In this document: piece after piece, positions 11,354 to 23,100 of the stretch
How positions within the stretch are numbered: the stretch's first letter is position 1
Layout of the letters: the number at the start of each line of letters is the position of its first letter
Assembly (NCBI GenBank): GCA_017893485.1
Contig: JACEHZ010000371.1
Span: 310,001-374,000 of the forward strand
Reading direction: 5' to 3'
Source of the DNA: Hemerocallis citrina
Taxonomy: Eukaryota > Streptophyta > Magnoliopsida > Asparagales > Asphodelaceae
DNA: 64,000 bases
Notes under the pieces: model-generated
The model's input: only the letters and a program-made list of their open reading frames with translations
The model's database searches: none
What the model was told of the DNA's origin: nothing
Position numbers and translations under genes: made by a program

Positions 11354-11761
11354 ATGGCAAACCACCATGATCTAGCAGGCAATGATGATTAGCACATAAT
11401 CGAAGAGGACTACTACCCCGGACCAGGAGATTCCGACGAAGAAGATCCCATGGAATATGGAGGAGAATGGACCGAGTCCCGACAGATCACTCCACCTCCG
11501 GACTCATCAGACATTTCATCCGACGAGGAAGAGCCAGATCGGGGATATCTCATCAAGACCCTTCAGAGTCCAGTGGAGACTTAGAGGGATAGAGCAGAGC
11601 TATTGCAGGCGCAGTATGCAAAGTGCAAAGAGAATATTGCAACCTTCATTCATCGTGTTTGGGAACTCGAGAAGAGGAGGAACATGTACGATGTACTGAA
11701 GGAAGAAGTGGCAGAACTACGGGAAGAGCTTAGGCAAGCCAAGAGGAACCGTAGGGATTAG
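11354..11761 (+). pseudogene. Extra ORF upstream of gag: acidic N-terminus, coiled-coil C-terminus
   Basis: A single 136-codon frame runs from an ATG at 11354 to a stop at 11759-11761. It is interrupted only by two in-frame TAG codons at codons 13 and 77. The first half is acidic and Pro/Ser-rich (EEDYYPGPGDSDEEDP, SSDISSDEEEPD). The second half is charged with heptad-like leucines and valines (LEKRRNMYDVLKEEVAELRE), suggesting a coiled coil. Between LTR and gag there is normally only a leader. A frame this long, bounded by ATG and stop, suggests a once-coding protein of unknown role. I recognise no family; oligomerisation or a gag-partner role would be speculation. Confidence 0.5.
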
Positions 11762-11907
11762 AATGTTGTATCATCTAAATTCTTTTGCTTGATGTTAGAT
11801 GATATTTTTAAATTTGAATGTACAAAGTTTGAATTCAATGAAATGAAAGAAGTTGGTTTAAATTTATATTTTCTACTTCGAATTTAATGGATCTTTTGAA
11901 TCAGAAT

Positions 11908-12920
11908 ATGGCCGGAAGAAGATCAAGAAAGGGAGAAGAAAGGGAGAAGGACCCAGCTGTGGACTCGACTTGGAAATGGAGTTGGCTAGAGTCTATCAGA
12001 CCTTCAATGTCATTGCCATGAATCAAAACCATAGGGGGATGCCTGCGAATCCAGTTCCTGAGGCGATCAAATTCGTGGAGTCATTCAAAAGGATGAAGCC
12101 ATCAGTGTTTGAAGGGAAGTCAGACCCAGATGTAGCTGACAATTGGATTCGGCAAGTCGAGACTATCTTTGAAGTCTTGGAAACTCCAGAAGGTACCAAG
12201 GTGAAGTTGGCTACTTTGTAGCTTGAGAAGGATGCGGCTGTGTGGAGGCAGTCGATGAAGAGACTATGGAAAATGGTGTTATTGGCTGGGAGAAATTTTT
12301 GGAGGAGTTCCGCGGTTATTATTTTCCATCTGGTGTCCAAGAGAAGAAAGCAATGGAGTTCTTAGCACTACAGCAGGGAGGCATGTCTGTCGGGAGTATG
12401 AGACAAGGTTTACTCAACTTTCGAGATATGCACCTGAACTTGTGATGGACCAGCAAAGAAATCTCGGAAGTTCGAGTACGAATTGAGGACGAGTCTGAGA
12501 TCAAGGATGATACCCCTTGGTATCAGGAGGTTTGACAAGTTAGTCAAGCGAGTTGCAGCTACTGAGATGGATATGGAGCAGTTTCATGCTGTTCAGAACC
12601 GGAGGAACAATTGGAATGTAGGGAAGAGACTCGCAGTTTCTGGGAATATCAGAGGGCAGCCGCCAGCTCAAAGGTTCAAACCCACGGGGGCAAACGTTGT
12701 TAATGTGGCTGGAAGATCCGGAAATGGTTAGGTGAGACCTCCTGCGGTGACTTGTTTCAATTGTGGGCAGACAGGCCATTACCGATCTTACTGCCCCATG
12801 CTGCGAGATGTCGCCCGGAGTGGACCACCGTAGCAAGTTGGGAAGAAGCCGTACCAGCAGGGGCGAGTATTTGCCTTGACAGAAGCCGACGCTGATGAAG
12901 TGGATCACGTCATCACTGGT
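11908..12920 (+). pseudogene. Element A gag with CCHC zinc knuckle, frameshifted
   Basis: Gag assembles the cytoplasmic particle in which the element RNA is copied. An ATG at 11908 (MAGRRSRKG) probably starts it, with a frameshift by about 11970. The capsid blocks 'FKRMKPSVFEGKSDPDVADNWI' (split near 12085-12150), 'FRGYYFPSGVQEKKAMEFLAL' and 'RRFDKLVKRVAATEMDMEQF' are typical of plant chromovirus gag. A knuckle CFNCGQTGHYRSYC (C-x2-C-x4-H-x4-C) lies at about 12753-12797. There is a stop at 12219 and frameshifts near 12260 and 12400. The reading reaches 'DEVDHVITGT' at about 12922, which normally leads straight into protease, but unrelated sequence follows. Confidence 0.85.
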
Positions 12921-12922
12921 AC

Positions 12923-12996
12923 GAGGACGGATGTTTAGAAGTTTTCTGTTGTTCTTTTTTTCCCTGTTTAGAACTGTTATGTAACGAGAGTGTGTT
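12923..12996. other. Unassigned 74 bp between gag and the solo LTR
   Basis: The gag frame stops resembling gag at about 12922, and the proposed solo LTR starts at 12997. This short T-rich stretch includes the GTGTT target copy (12992-12996). It does not match the protease N-terminus seen at 16450, so it may be part of an older insertion or a wrong LTR boundary. Confidence 0.4.
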
Positions 12997-13438
12997 TGTA
13001 ACTCCTGTTTTTTTTTGTTTTTCGTATTTTTAGTGTATTTTTCTCTTTCTTGGGTATTTGTACTCTCTTGTATTTTCTTGGACCGTATATTGAAGTTATT
13101 TTCAATATATATTCATTTTATTTTATTTTGAGCTCTTGTGTCTGATTGTTTGTCTTTTTGCTTTGTTCCTTATCGATTGTTGTATTTTTCTCTTTATTGG
13201 ATCTTTCTCTATTCTCTTTTGCTCGTGTTTTGGGTGCTCGTGGTTTCCATTGCCTAAGCCTATTGATAATCCTATTTGCATTTAAACCTAGACCCTCATA
13301 ACTATCCCTAAACCAAATTGATAAACCAAATCCTATTCAAATCCTAATTTTAAACCAACTCCTACTACTCCTCCTATTGGACCCATGAACCCAATAACCC
13401 AATACCCAACATCTCCTGAAACCCTAAAATCAAAACCC

Positions 13439-13446
13439 TATAAAAA
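13439..13446 (+). promoter_or_regulatory. TATA box of LTR family C
   Basis: TATAAAAA preceded by AAACCCTA-type motifs (telo-box-like) and followed by a CTCTCTCT-rich leader, a layout common in plant promoters. The proline/serine-rich open frame downstream (13385-14029) follows from this C-rich leader. Confidence 0.5.
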
Positions 13447-15558
13447 CCCACCTATCTCTCTCTCTCTCCCCTACCGAACCCTAGCCCCCTCTCATACTGT
13501 GCAACCCCCACCTTCAACCTCCAAAACCCTACTGCTGACTAACCCCATTGCTCCACCTCCCGACCACCAAAAACCCCTTCATTGCATTTCATCTCCATCT
13601 CCGACCGAACCCCTTTACCACCGACTGCACTTGAACCCATTACCAACCCTGCACCTGACCACCTCTTCGCCCGATCACCCCCTAGCTCGAGCTCTCATCG
13701 TCTCCGTCATCTCTCCCATTCCCTCTGTGTTCTGTTCGGCGCGCCCAGCGACAGCCGCCAGCGATGCTAGCCGAAGCCGACGCCGCCAGCGTCGCGTGTC
13801 CCTCCCTCTGGTCTTCTTTGCCGACTGTAGTTGCGACAGCGGCAGACACTGCATTGGCCACCATTCGTCTCCGCCGTGGTGTTCCCTCTCTCTCTTTGAT
13901 TGGGTTTGTACGTGTTATCTTGAGCTCTTGCTTTCGGATTATGTTCATGGGATTCGTTCGATCGTTGTTTTCATTGGCCGGGAATTCGTTCCCGTTATTC
14001 TTGGTGTTCTTCGTTTCGTCTTCGGTTAAGGCAAGTAACTTGTACTCAAATTCTTTTGTATGATACAAGTCAAAAATACCGCTTATAGTGTAGTTGGGTT
14101 TTAAAGACAACTCGTGTGTGTGTTATTTTGATGGGTTTTGTCTCTATAGTGCTATTGACCATAGTTTCCTCACGACACAAAAATCGACATGAAAACAACT
14201 AGGTTTGACCGTTCTTGATCTATTTGTGTATGTGAGATAATTAAGTGAAATTATGCGTTTGATGAGATTCATGTGATATGATGGTTGTAAATATGTTATA
14301 TACTCTATATCATGATGTTTGGATACTTAGTAGACTCTATACCATGTTTGATTGTGATTGGAATGAGTTTCGTGTGGTTTATGTTGGTTTTATTTTCAAG
14401 AGAAAATCTGTATTTGTCGATGATCAGTTTTGATTTGCATTTTAAACCCTATTAAGGTCAGAATTCTTAATTTTTGTATTTGACATGAATTGTAGAGAAA
14501 TCTGTCTTCTTTCCAAAATCTCTAACCTTGATCAATTTCGTTTTCGTATGAGTGAGTTATGGCTATTTTACTACGGATGTGTATTCTATTTCCAGATTTC
14601 GTTCTTGATGATTTTGATGATTAAACTATTTTGATACTAGTCTTAATTATATTATTTTGATCTGAACCTTTGCACAGTATTTCTATATCTATTTAGGGAT
14701 TATCCAGAATTTTTGTGGATTTTATTGATGATTTTTATATGCCGTTTCATGCTTGTTTATGAAAGCTATACTTGCTGCATTTTTCTCGCTGTTCTGTAAA
14801 GAATCGTATTTTCACCCTATTTCCTTTTACTTTATGGAAAATATTTAAGAAATATAAAACTTAGCTTATTTTGTCTATTTTCATCTCCCTTTGACGGATT
14901 TAGATTTTGTTTCACGGTTTGCGAGATATTGATGTTTTCGTACAGCAATATTGGGAATTCCAAATTTGCCAAACTATCGTTTCTTGATATTTTCTGATTT
15001 TTGTTGGCTAAACTAATTTTACTGGAATATTATGAAACTTTATATTCTGATACTAGATATATAGCGGATTATCCCAGACTTTCCCTGAATTTATTTGAGG
15101 AGTTTTGATGCTTTTTTTCTGACTTTGAATATGATTTACTGATTTCTGGCTAAACGTATTTTTTGAATTCAAATCAGTTTTGAGTTCTGATTTTGTGAAA
15201 TACTATATGGCTTATATATAATCTCTGGATTTGTGTGGAATTCTATTTTCTAGACTATTTGACGGATTCAGATTTGGATTTCTGTAGTAACGGTAATCAC
15301 TGTTTTAGTACTATACTATCATGATGTCCTGAATATGAACATACACTGTTTTGCTCGTTTATGTGACCGTGTATCATCTATGCATATTTATTTGTTTCCC
15401 TGAAACAAATACTGATTATACCATGATAGTTTGACACTATTTTATGTACTATTATGTCTGTTGATAACCATAATAAAAGTGATCAAGCCGGGGTTTCTTA
15501 AGAGAAGATCTAGTAGTGGAAAATATGGAAACGTTTAATTGGAAGGGAACTGGTGTTC

Positions 15559-15640
15559 CATACTATTACTGTTACTGTTACTGTTACTTTTACTGCTACT
15601 GTTACTGTTATTTTTACTGCTACTGCTACTGTTACTGATA
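15559..15640 (+). repeat. (TTACTG)n microsatellite-like tract
   Basis: Imperfect hexamer TTACTG/CTACTG repeated about 13 times within LTR-C. The same place in the second LTR-C copy has 'ATCTGTT' words instead, so the tract is unstable. Confidence 0.8.
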
Positions 15641-16449
15641 CCTGAGTACACTGCCCCATTATGGTCCATTATGAAATCTAAAAGCGAAACTGTTTGTTGT
15701 AGAAACCATGTATTATATTTTAGGGCGCATGAAGTGCTACCTAGCTAGTAATACACACAAGACTGTAAGAATATAAGACTGATACTGTTGGACTAATACT
15801 GTTATACTATTACACTGATATACTGAGTTTACTGTTACTGGACACTGTTAGTTGCCATATGACACTATATTTGACACATTCATTTGTACTGTTAGTATAC
15901 CATGCTAGTTGACTTTGTTTTACTGATTCATGCTAGTTAATACTGTTGATGCATTATTTCATACTATTTGTTTACCTTTACCATGTACTTGTATCCTACA
16001 TTATAAGTGACTCATAACTTGTATTAATGAGTATTTGTTTTCTCTTTCCTTCTCCTGCAATTATTAATTGCATATCAGGATGGTCAGCTGCCCAACGGCA
16101 TTGGCAAAATGAGATATTAGTGCTGGATTCTTGCTTATTAGTATTGATATTATTGTTGCTTTGAATAATGTATTTTGAGTACTTGGATGATTACTTTGTA
16201 TTTTGGGCGATGTGACCCAGGATTTTGTCTTATCCAGATTCTAATTTATTTGAGCTTAATGTGTTTTGTTTCAAGTAAATTAATTTAATTATGCATGTGT
16301 GGTTGACTCTTTTGCTTCCGACTCTGATTATTTTGTGAGATGTTGTAAAGATTCCTGAACAGCTTATGGATGATGCAAATCATTCGCTAGGTTGAGTCGT
16401 GTATCCGTATTCCGTATTCTTTTTGGAAAGCGGGGCGTGACAGTGTTAT

Positions 16450-16910
16450 ATAATAGGAGAACTTTATTTGAATGGAAAGAAAGCTGTTGTTTTGTTCGAT
16501 ACTAAATCCTCTCTTACTTTTGTGTCTTCTAAATTTGCTAAAGTCTTGGGAGTTGAACCGAAGATTGTTCCAGGCAAGGTCTTAGCAGTAGCTACTCCAT
16601 CATGGGAGACTTTAACCACTGATCGGTACTATGTAGACTGTGAGATCGAGATTGGGGACAGGATTTTCGAGATTGATCTGATCGATTTGAATATCCTGGG
16701 GGTCGATGTTATCATTTGCATTGATTGGATGTCGGTGTACAGTGCAAACATCGAGTGCAAGACCAAGGAAGTAACAATGAAGGCTCCAGGAGGTTCTGAA
16801 GTCACTATCCAAGGGAAGAAGAGATATTCAGATTTGGTGGCAGCTATCAGCAAGAAGAAGGTTCCTGTAGAGGTGCAGCAGATTCCAGTGGTTTGGGATT
16901 ACCCGATTGT
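16450..16910 (+). pseudogene. Element A aspartic protease region
   Basis: The retroviral-type aspartic protease cleaves Gag-Pol into its parts. The frame reads 'GELYLNGKKAVVLFDTKSS' and then 'LTFVSSKFAKVLGV', aligning with the usual LFDSGATHSFIS segment. The catalytic D-[ST]-G is D-T-K here, so activity is unlikely. 'GVDVIICIDWMSVYSANIEC' (about 16702-16762) is the conserved flap-end block of chromovirus protease. It is cut from gag by the solo LTR just upstream. A frameshift near 16910 separates it from RT. Confidence 0.85.
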
Positions 16911-18240
16911 GTTCTTAGAAGATTTACCTGGGTTACCCCGCATCGTGATGCAAAGCTCAGTATCACTATTCAGCCATGGAGTGCACTCATTTTCAAGGCA
17001 CCGTATAGGATGGCACATGTGGAGCAGGATGAGATCAAACGGCAGATTGAGGAACTGTTGGAGAAATGTTTTATTCAGCTGAGTGCGTCACCCTGGGGGG
17101 TACCGGTGCTGTTGGTAAAGAAGAAGGATGGGTCGATGAGGATGTGCATCGATTATCGAGAGCTGAATAAGGTCACTGTTTAGAATTAATATCCAATCCC
17201 ACTAATTGATGACCAGTTTGATCGTCTACAAAGAACAGTTGTTTTCTCTAAAATAGACCTTCGATCAGAATACCATCAGGTTCGAGTGAAGAAAGAAGAT
17301 GTGCATAAGACTGCATTCAGAACTCGACATGGGAATTATGAATTCTTAGTTATGCCATTTGGAGTGACGAATGCACCTGCAATCTTTATGGACATGATGA
17401 ACAGAGTTCTGAGATCGTTTATTGATTCTTTCATCGTGGTGTTTATCGATGATATTCTTGTGTACTCCAAGTTGGAGGAGGAGCACACTGAGCATCTAGC
17501 TGAGGTTCTAAAGAAGCTTCAAGAGCATGACTTGTATGTCAAGTTATCCAAGTGCGATTTTTGAAAATCTGAAGTGGCATTCCTAGGTCAGATCTTTTCT
17601 AAGGAGGGAGTGGCAACTGATCCTCAGAAGATAGAAGCAGTGAAGGATTAGGCAAGGCCTACTACAGTGAAGTAAAACAGAAGTTTTCTTGGGTTAACTG
17701 GATACTACAAGAGGTTTATCCAAGGCTATGCTCAGATAGCCATGCCGCTCACTAGTCTGACCAAGAAGAATGTGAATTTCAAGTGGACCGAGCAGTGCGA
17801 GGAAAGCTTTCAGGAATTGAAAGAGAAGCTGAGTACTGCTCCCATTTTGGCTTTGCGTAGAGCAGATGTTGAGTATGATGTTTACAGTGATGCTTCACAT
17901 CATGGGCTTGGTTGTGTCTTAATGCAAGAAGAAAAAGTGATCTCTTATGGGTCTAGGCAACTAAGACCGCATTAGAAGAATTATCTGACTCATGATCTGG
18001 AGTTGGCTACGATTATCTTCACCTTGAAGCAATGGAGGCATTATGTGTACGGTGAGAAATTAAACATGTACACAGACCATAAAAGCTTGAAGTATATCTA
18101 TCAGCAAAAGGACCTGAATCTGTGGCAACGGAGATGGCTAGAAGTACTTGAGGATATTCGTCCAGAGATATACCATCCAGGAAAGGCTAATGTTGTTACT
18201 GATGTACTTAGTCGTAAGAGCAGTTTGGCCTGTTTGATTA
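16911..18240 (+). pseudogene. Element A reverse transcriptase and RNase H
   Basis: RT copies element RNA into DNA; RNase H removes the template. Visible RT blocks are '[20 protein letters not shown]' (17010-17070), '[20 protein letters not shown]' (17089-17148), '[20 protein letters not shown]' (17322-17380) and the catalytic '[10 protein letters not shown]' (17440-17469; FIDD in place of YIDD). RNase H follows with 'VYSDASHHGLGCVLMQ' (17880-17928), 'ELATIIFTLKQWRHYVYG' and 'YTDHKSLKYIYQQKDLN'. Stops occur at about 17181, 17562, 17650, 17674 and 17974. The order RT-RH-INT identifies Ty3/Gypsy. Confidence 0.95.
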
Positions 18241-19763
18241 AGACTAAGAAACATCTTGCAGAGGAGTTGGATCGACCTGGTATTGAAGTTGTTGTGCAAG
18301 GCTTGGGATCATCTTTAGCTCAGTTGAGGCTTCAGCCTACGCTGAATGAAAGGATTATAGCAAGCCAGAAGGAAGATGCAGAGATTCAGAAGATGAAGGA
18401 GCAAGTTGGTGCTGGCAGGTTGTCAGAGTTTCAGATTAAGGATAAAGTGTTGTTGTTTGGAGAAAGACTATGTGTTCCGGATCAAGAAGATTTGAGGAAG
18501 AGTATTCTTCAGGAGGCACATGCTACTCTTTTGTCTGTACACCCTGGGAGTAACAAGATATACAAGGACATCAAGCAACATTTCTAGTGGTCAGGTTTGA
18601 AGCGGGATGTGGCTGAGTTTGTGGCAAAGTGTGAGATTTTTCAACAGGTGAAAGCCAAGAATCAGAAGCCCGGAGGTTTATTGCAACCGTTACCTATTCC
18701 GGAGTGGAAGTGGATAACATCAGCATGGATTTCATCACGAATTTGCCCAAGAGTTCGAAGGGTAATGATGCAATTTGGCTCATAGTCGATCGACTAACCA
18801 AATCAACTCACTTCTTGGCAATGAAACTCACTTCGACTATGGACAAGTTAGCCGAGCTGTATGTTGGAGAGATCGTCAGGCTTCATGGTGTTCTGTTGAT
18901 CATTGTGTCTGATCAAGATGCGCAGTTTACTTCGTATTTCTGGAGGAGTCTTCAGACAGCTTTGGGTACTAAGACGGATTTCAGCACTGCCTTCCATCCT
19001 CAGACTGATGAACAAACTGAGAGAGTCAATTGGGTTCTGGAGGATATGCTTCGGTGTTGTATTCTAGATTTTGGAGGCAGTTGGGAAAGGCATCTAGCTC
19101 TTGTAGAGTTTGCCTATAACAACAGTTTTCAGACTAGTATCGGGATGGCACCGTATGAAGCTCTATATGGCAGGAAGTGCAGAACACCTGTTTGCTGGTT
19201 TGAAGTGGGGGAGCGGCAGATGTTTGGGCCCGAGATCCTGCAGAAGACCTCTGAAAAGATCATTTTGATTAGGAAGATGTTGGGGATGCTCATAGTAGGC
19301 AGAAGAGCTATGCAGAAAACCGGAGGAGGGACCTTGAGTTCGAGGTTGGTGACTTTGTCTTTCTGAAGGTATCACCTAGTAAAGGTGTGATTCGCTTTGG
19401 CAGAGGTGGGAAGTTAGCCCCAAGGTTCATAGGCCCGTACAAGATATTAAAGATGATTGGGAAAACTGCTTACAGGTTGGAGTTACCGGAAAAGTTGTCT
19501 CAGGTGCACAATGTCTTTCATGTGTCTATACTGAGAGGTTACATTCCAGATCCAAGTCACCATTTGCCCGAAGTGCCCGAGGGTTTGCAACTGGATCTTA
19601 GTTACATTGAGCTATTGGTTGAGATCTTGGATTGTCGGGAGAAATTCTTGAGGAATAAGACGATACGATGGTCAAAGTAGTGTGCAGAAACCAGTTGGTT
19701 GAAGATGCTACTTGGGAATCTGAGGAGAGGATGTTGGAGGATCATCCTGTGCTCTTTGTTTGA
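18241..19763 (+). pseudogene. Element A integrase with GPY/F and chromodomain-like tail
   Basis: Integrase inserts the cDNA into host chromatin. The zinc-binding HHCC region lies near 18510-18650. The catalytic core shows 'MDFITNLPKSSKGNDAIWLI' (first Asp, about 18728), 'SDQDAQFTSYFW' (second Asp, about 18910) and 'FHPQTDEQTERVN' (Glu, about 19020). A GPY/F-type block 'FIGPYKILKMIGKTAYRLEL' (19426-19485) follows. The C-terminal 'ILDCREKFLRNKTIRW' and, after a frameshift near 19672, 'DATWESEERM' match the group II chromodomain-like tail of Tekay/Del elements. A stop at 18585 and frameshifts at about 18715, 19290 and 19375 inactivate it. Confidence 0.92.
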
Positions 19764-19841
19764 TTTGTATTTTTTTTCTTTTCTCTTCTTGTGTTTTCTT
19801 TTCTCACTCTTTAAACTTAGTTCCAGGGACGGAACTATTCT

Positions 19842-19852
19842 AAGGAGGGAGT
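19842..19852 (+). other. Polypurine tract of element A
   Basis: AAGGAGGGAGT immediately precedes the 3' LTR start at 19855, the expected primer site for plus-strand synthesis. Confidence 0.75.
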
Positions 19853-19854
19853 GT

Positions 19855-20446
19855 TGTAACATCCTGAATTTTAAAATATAATTAAATAAGAGTTTGTTTA
19901 ATTTCACGTATTTTGCACGTGCAAATTTATGTACATTTTTTCCTTAAAAAATATTTATTTTCATACCATGAACAAGTATTTTAACTCTTCTCATTTTAAT
20001 TTAAAAGCCTATTTAAACTCTAGGTCTAATTGTCTAACTCTAGCCCACACCAATTAAATTAATTAATTAAATTAGGAGCCCATAAACTTTTAGCCCACTA
20101 GATTGAGCCCACTAATTTAATTCTTTTTTAAATAACACAACTTGTAAGGTAGACTTATTTTTGGAAAAAATTAACTAATTAACATGAACAACTAGTAACT
20201 ACGGGTGCATTGTGTGACACGTGCATTGCACTTGCACGTGCCATATGCATGGAGAAGGTAGGCCGGATTGTGCATGAGAGGATGGGAGATGGAGTGAGTG
20301 GATGGGTAGTTGTATGTTCATCGGTAGTTGTTCTAACTCCCTAATACATCCTAGCCCCTAATCTACATCCATCTAGATCAATCTTGGCCCTCCATTTTGC
20401 TTTGAAAAAAGTATAAAACCCCTTCATTCTCTTCATGAAATGCACT
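19855..20446 (+). mobile_element. 3' LTR of element A, piece 1
   Basis: Begins TGTAACATCCTG and aligns with 7717-8304 of the 5' LTR. It stops at GCACT (20442-20446), where the solo LTR at 20447 is inserted. Confidence 0.9.
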
Positions 20447-22118
20447 TGTAATACCCTAAACTTTCATTTCAATAAAAAATATTGGTTTTCACGTGCTGTG
20501 CACGTGCAAATTTCGTATGTATATTTATTTATGTATTTTTATATATAAAATTTCTTTTGGTAGTATGAACAATTATTTTTTTCCTTTTTTTTTCTAAAAG
20601 CCTATTTTGTAAAGCCTAAAACACTATTTTCTTAGTTTAAGCCCACTTTAATAATTTATTATTTTATTATTTTGGCCCACAAGTCTAAGTCCACTATTTG
20701 TGAAGCCCACAAATTTAATTAATCATTTAAATGGTCACACTTGTCTTGTAGACACAAATTGTGAACAATTTGATTAATTAAAATTGTACAAACTTCAAAT
20801 GGGGGGGTACTAGGGGGCACGTGCATGCACGTAGTGTGCAATGTACACCATGTGGAGGCCGGATTATGCATGGGAGTGATGGGGAGTGGGTGTGTGTGTG
20901 CATGGGTAGTTATTTGAGTGTGGGTAATTGCTACAACTTCCCCTCCTATCCTAGCCATCCATCTTTAACCTCTAATGAAATCCTAGCCCTCCAATCCATC
21001 CTAGAACTAGTATAAATACCCCCTACCTACTTGTATTCTACACTAAGAAACTATTGAAAGAATGAAAATTATATAGGAGAAATATATTATAGTGAGTGTG
21101 AGTGTGTGTGTGTCCCTACATTGGAGGCCGGCCCATCTTTCCCCACAAAGGAGCTCTCGGTTTTTGGCAAGGAAGCAAGAAGGAGGATCTTTTGCATCAC
21201 AATCTAGGAGAAGAAGGCACTCTCTCGCATTCTAGGGGGCTCTAGGAGCTTTTAATTGGCTTTTTCTCCAAAGAGGTGGGTGTTTCTCATGACTTCTAAA
21301 GTAGAAATCATGTTAGGAATGAATTGAATTGTTGTTAAAAAGCAACTAGTTGAAATGAGATCCTTGTTTACCTAATTAGAGGAGAATTGATAAACTAGTA
21401 GATGTGTGTTAATTTGGTTGCTAGATTTATTAATTATGAATGAAAGTGAGTGCTTCTCATTGTTTCTAACATTAGAATGCATGCTAGGTATGTTTTAAAT
21501 GCAATTATGTGAATTAACTAGTAAGAGATTGGACCCATGCTTGTTAATTAAAGTATTAAAGTAGAATGGTATATTAGAGATGAATTGATGGAATGATTTA
21601 CTAAGAGTTAATTGTTAATTTTTGTAGTAGAATTATCCATTTTTGTGTGCCATATGAATGTTAGAATATATGAAAGAGAATGTATTTGCAAACAAATAAT
21701 TGAATGCATCATGTGTAAATTAGGGGATAAAAATATAAGTTTTATTCATTAGAAAAGATGATTTTGTGTTCTAAAAACATATTAGTTGTCAATAAGTAAG
21801 AGAACATTAATGTAGTGAATTTTTGTGGGAACCTATCTTTAATTATGAAGAAGTATGCTTTAGTTCTCGAATGTCGAAATTATGATCATGGAATACAAAC
21901 TAAGGCTAAAATATATGTTTTAAAGAGTTGAAAATACTTATAAAAATACTGGTTACTGTAGAATTGAATGTATTTTTATTCTGGAAAATTTCGTTTTCAA
22001 AAGAGGAGAAAAAGAGACAATTTTGTTTTGAGACTTCATGAATTTATAACTATGAACAGAGAGCAAAATCAAAACCCAAATTAAATACTATCAAAAAGAA
22101 TTGGCCACTTAGACCAAC

Positions 22119-22317
22119 TGGTCGGTTGAGCTTTGGCCGCTACAGTATGAGGAGGTCTCGGGTTCGATACTGTAACTTTGTTTTTATTTTTTGTTAAAAA
22201 CCCAAATAGCCGAGAGTCGATACTTAGGGATTATAACCTCTAGTTATATCGTTCAGCGGCTTTGGCGCGTTGGTCTTGTGCGCTGTCTATTTCACCGCTG
22301 GTTGTGGGTTCGAATCC
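22119..22317 (+). other. Two tRNA-like A/B-box modules in A2 solo LTR copy 1
   Basis: Module 1: TGGTCGGTTGA (22119-22129) and GGTTCGATACT (22161-22171). Module 2: TGGCGCGTTGG (22263-22273; one mismatch to the A-box consensus TRGYNNARNNG) and GGTTCGAATCC (22307-22317), a perfect B box. They occupy the same relative place as the pair in element A LTRs. The surroundings of module 2 resemble a degenerate tRNA body, but no complete cloverleaf is apparent. Confidence 0.5.
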
Positions 22318-22446
22318 GGTTGGGGGTTTGAGTTTTTAAAAAAAATGTTTTTTTTGTGTGGATTATTTTGATTAATTGAGTTTTAAAAATAGAATAAAAA
22401 TTGAGAAAAATACAGATTAATTACTGAAAATTATTAGACCTTTTAT

Positions 22447-23100
22447 AAGAAAAATTTATATAACTTTTGATAAAGTGTGATTAAGAAATTGAGATTTTTG
22501 CAAGAAAGGACTTTTTTTTAAAAATCAAATTGTCTTTTTTAAAGGAAAAATAAATGAGATTTTTGGGTTATAAAGATGAAAAATTAGTAATGAGGAATTT
22601 TTGGAAGTGTGATTGGTGTAATTAATTGGACTCCTAACTTGTGCTTGTAGTAAGATTTTAAAATGAGAATAATAGATTTGTGGAATACATGAATTATTGA
22701 TTACTACTAGTTGAAATTTATTCTTACACATAAATTGCACGTGAAGTTGAATTATTGATTGTGATGAGTTATGAAAAAAAATTTATATAACTTTTGATAA
22801 AGTGTGATTAAGAAATTGAGATTTTTGCAAGAAAGGACTTTTTTTTAAAAATCAAATTGTCTTTTTTAAAGGAAAAATAAATGAGATTTTTGGGTTATAA
22901 AGATGAAAAATTAGTAATGAGGAATTTTTGGAAGTGTGATTGGTGTAATTAATTGGACTCCTAACTTGTGCTTGTAGTAAGATTTTAAAATGAGAATAAT
23001 AGATTTGTGGAATACATGAATTATTGATTACTACTAGTTGAAATTTATTCTTACACATAAATTGCACGTGAAGTTGAATTATTGATTGTGATGAGTTATG
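22447..23100 (+). repeat. Perfect tandem duplication, 2 x 327 bp
   Basis: The block containing ATTTATATAACTTTTGATAA at 22454 recurs at 22781. As far as I can compare by eye, the two 327-bp units are identical. The other A2 copy (26693-30132) has one unit, so the duplication arose after this insertion and is recent. Confidence 0.9.

Larger units (their letters stand above)
12997..16442 (+). mobile_element. Solo LTR of family 'C' (3.4 kb) between gag and protease
   Basis: Ends TGTAACTCC and GGCGTGACA, flanked by GTGTT at 12992-12996 and 16443-16447. A closely related sequence occurs at 50470-54051 and ends in the same GGGGCGTGACA. A TATA box at 13439 is followed by a CT-rich leader. No internal region or second LTR is present, so it is a solo LTR formed by LTR-LTR recombination. 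The right boundary is firm; the left one rests on the 5-bp duplication only. Confidence 0.65.

Noticed and set aside
13385..14110. Overlapping long open frames (214 aa plus, 142 aa minus)
   Set aside because: They arise from the C-rich LTR leader, are Pro/Ser-rich and are not preserved in the second copy of the same LTR.
15539..15748. Leucine-rich open frame that could look like a signal peptide or membrane segment
   Set aside because: The leucines come from the TTACTG microsatellite.
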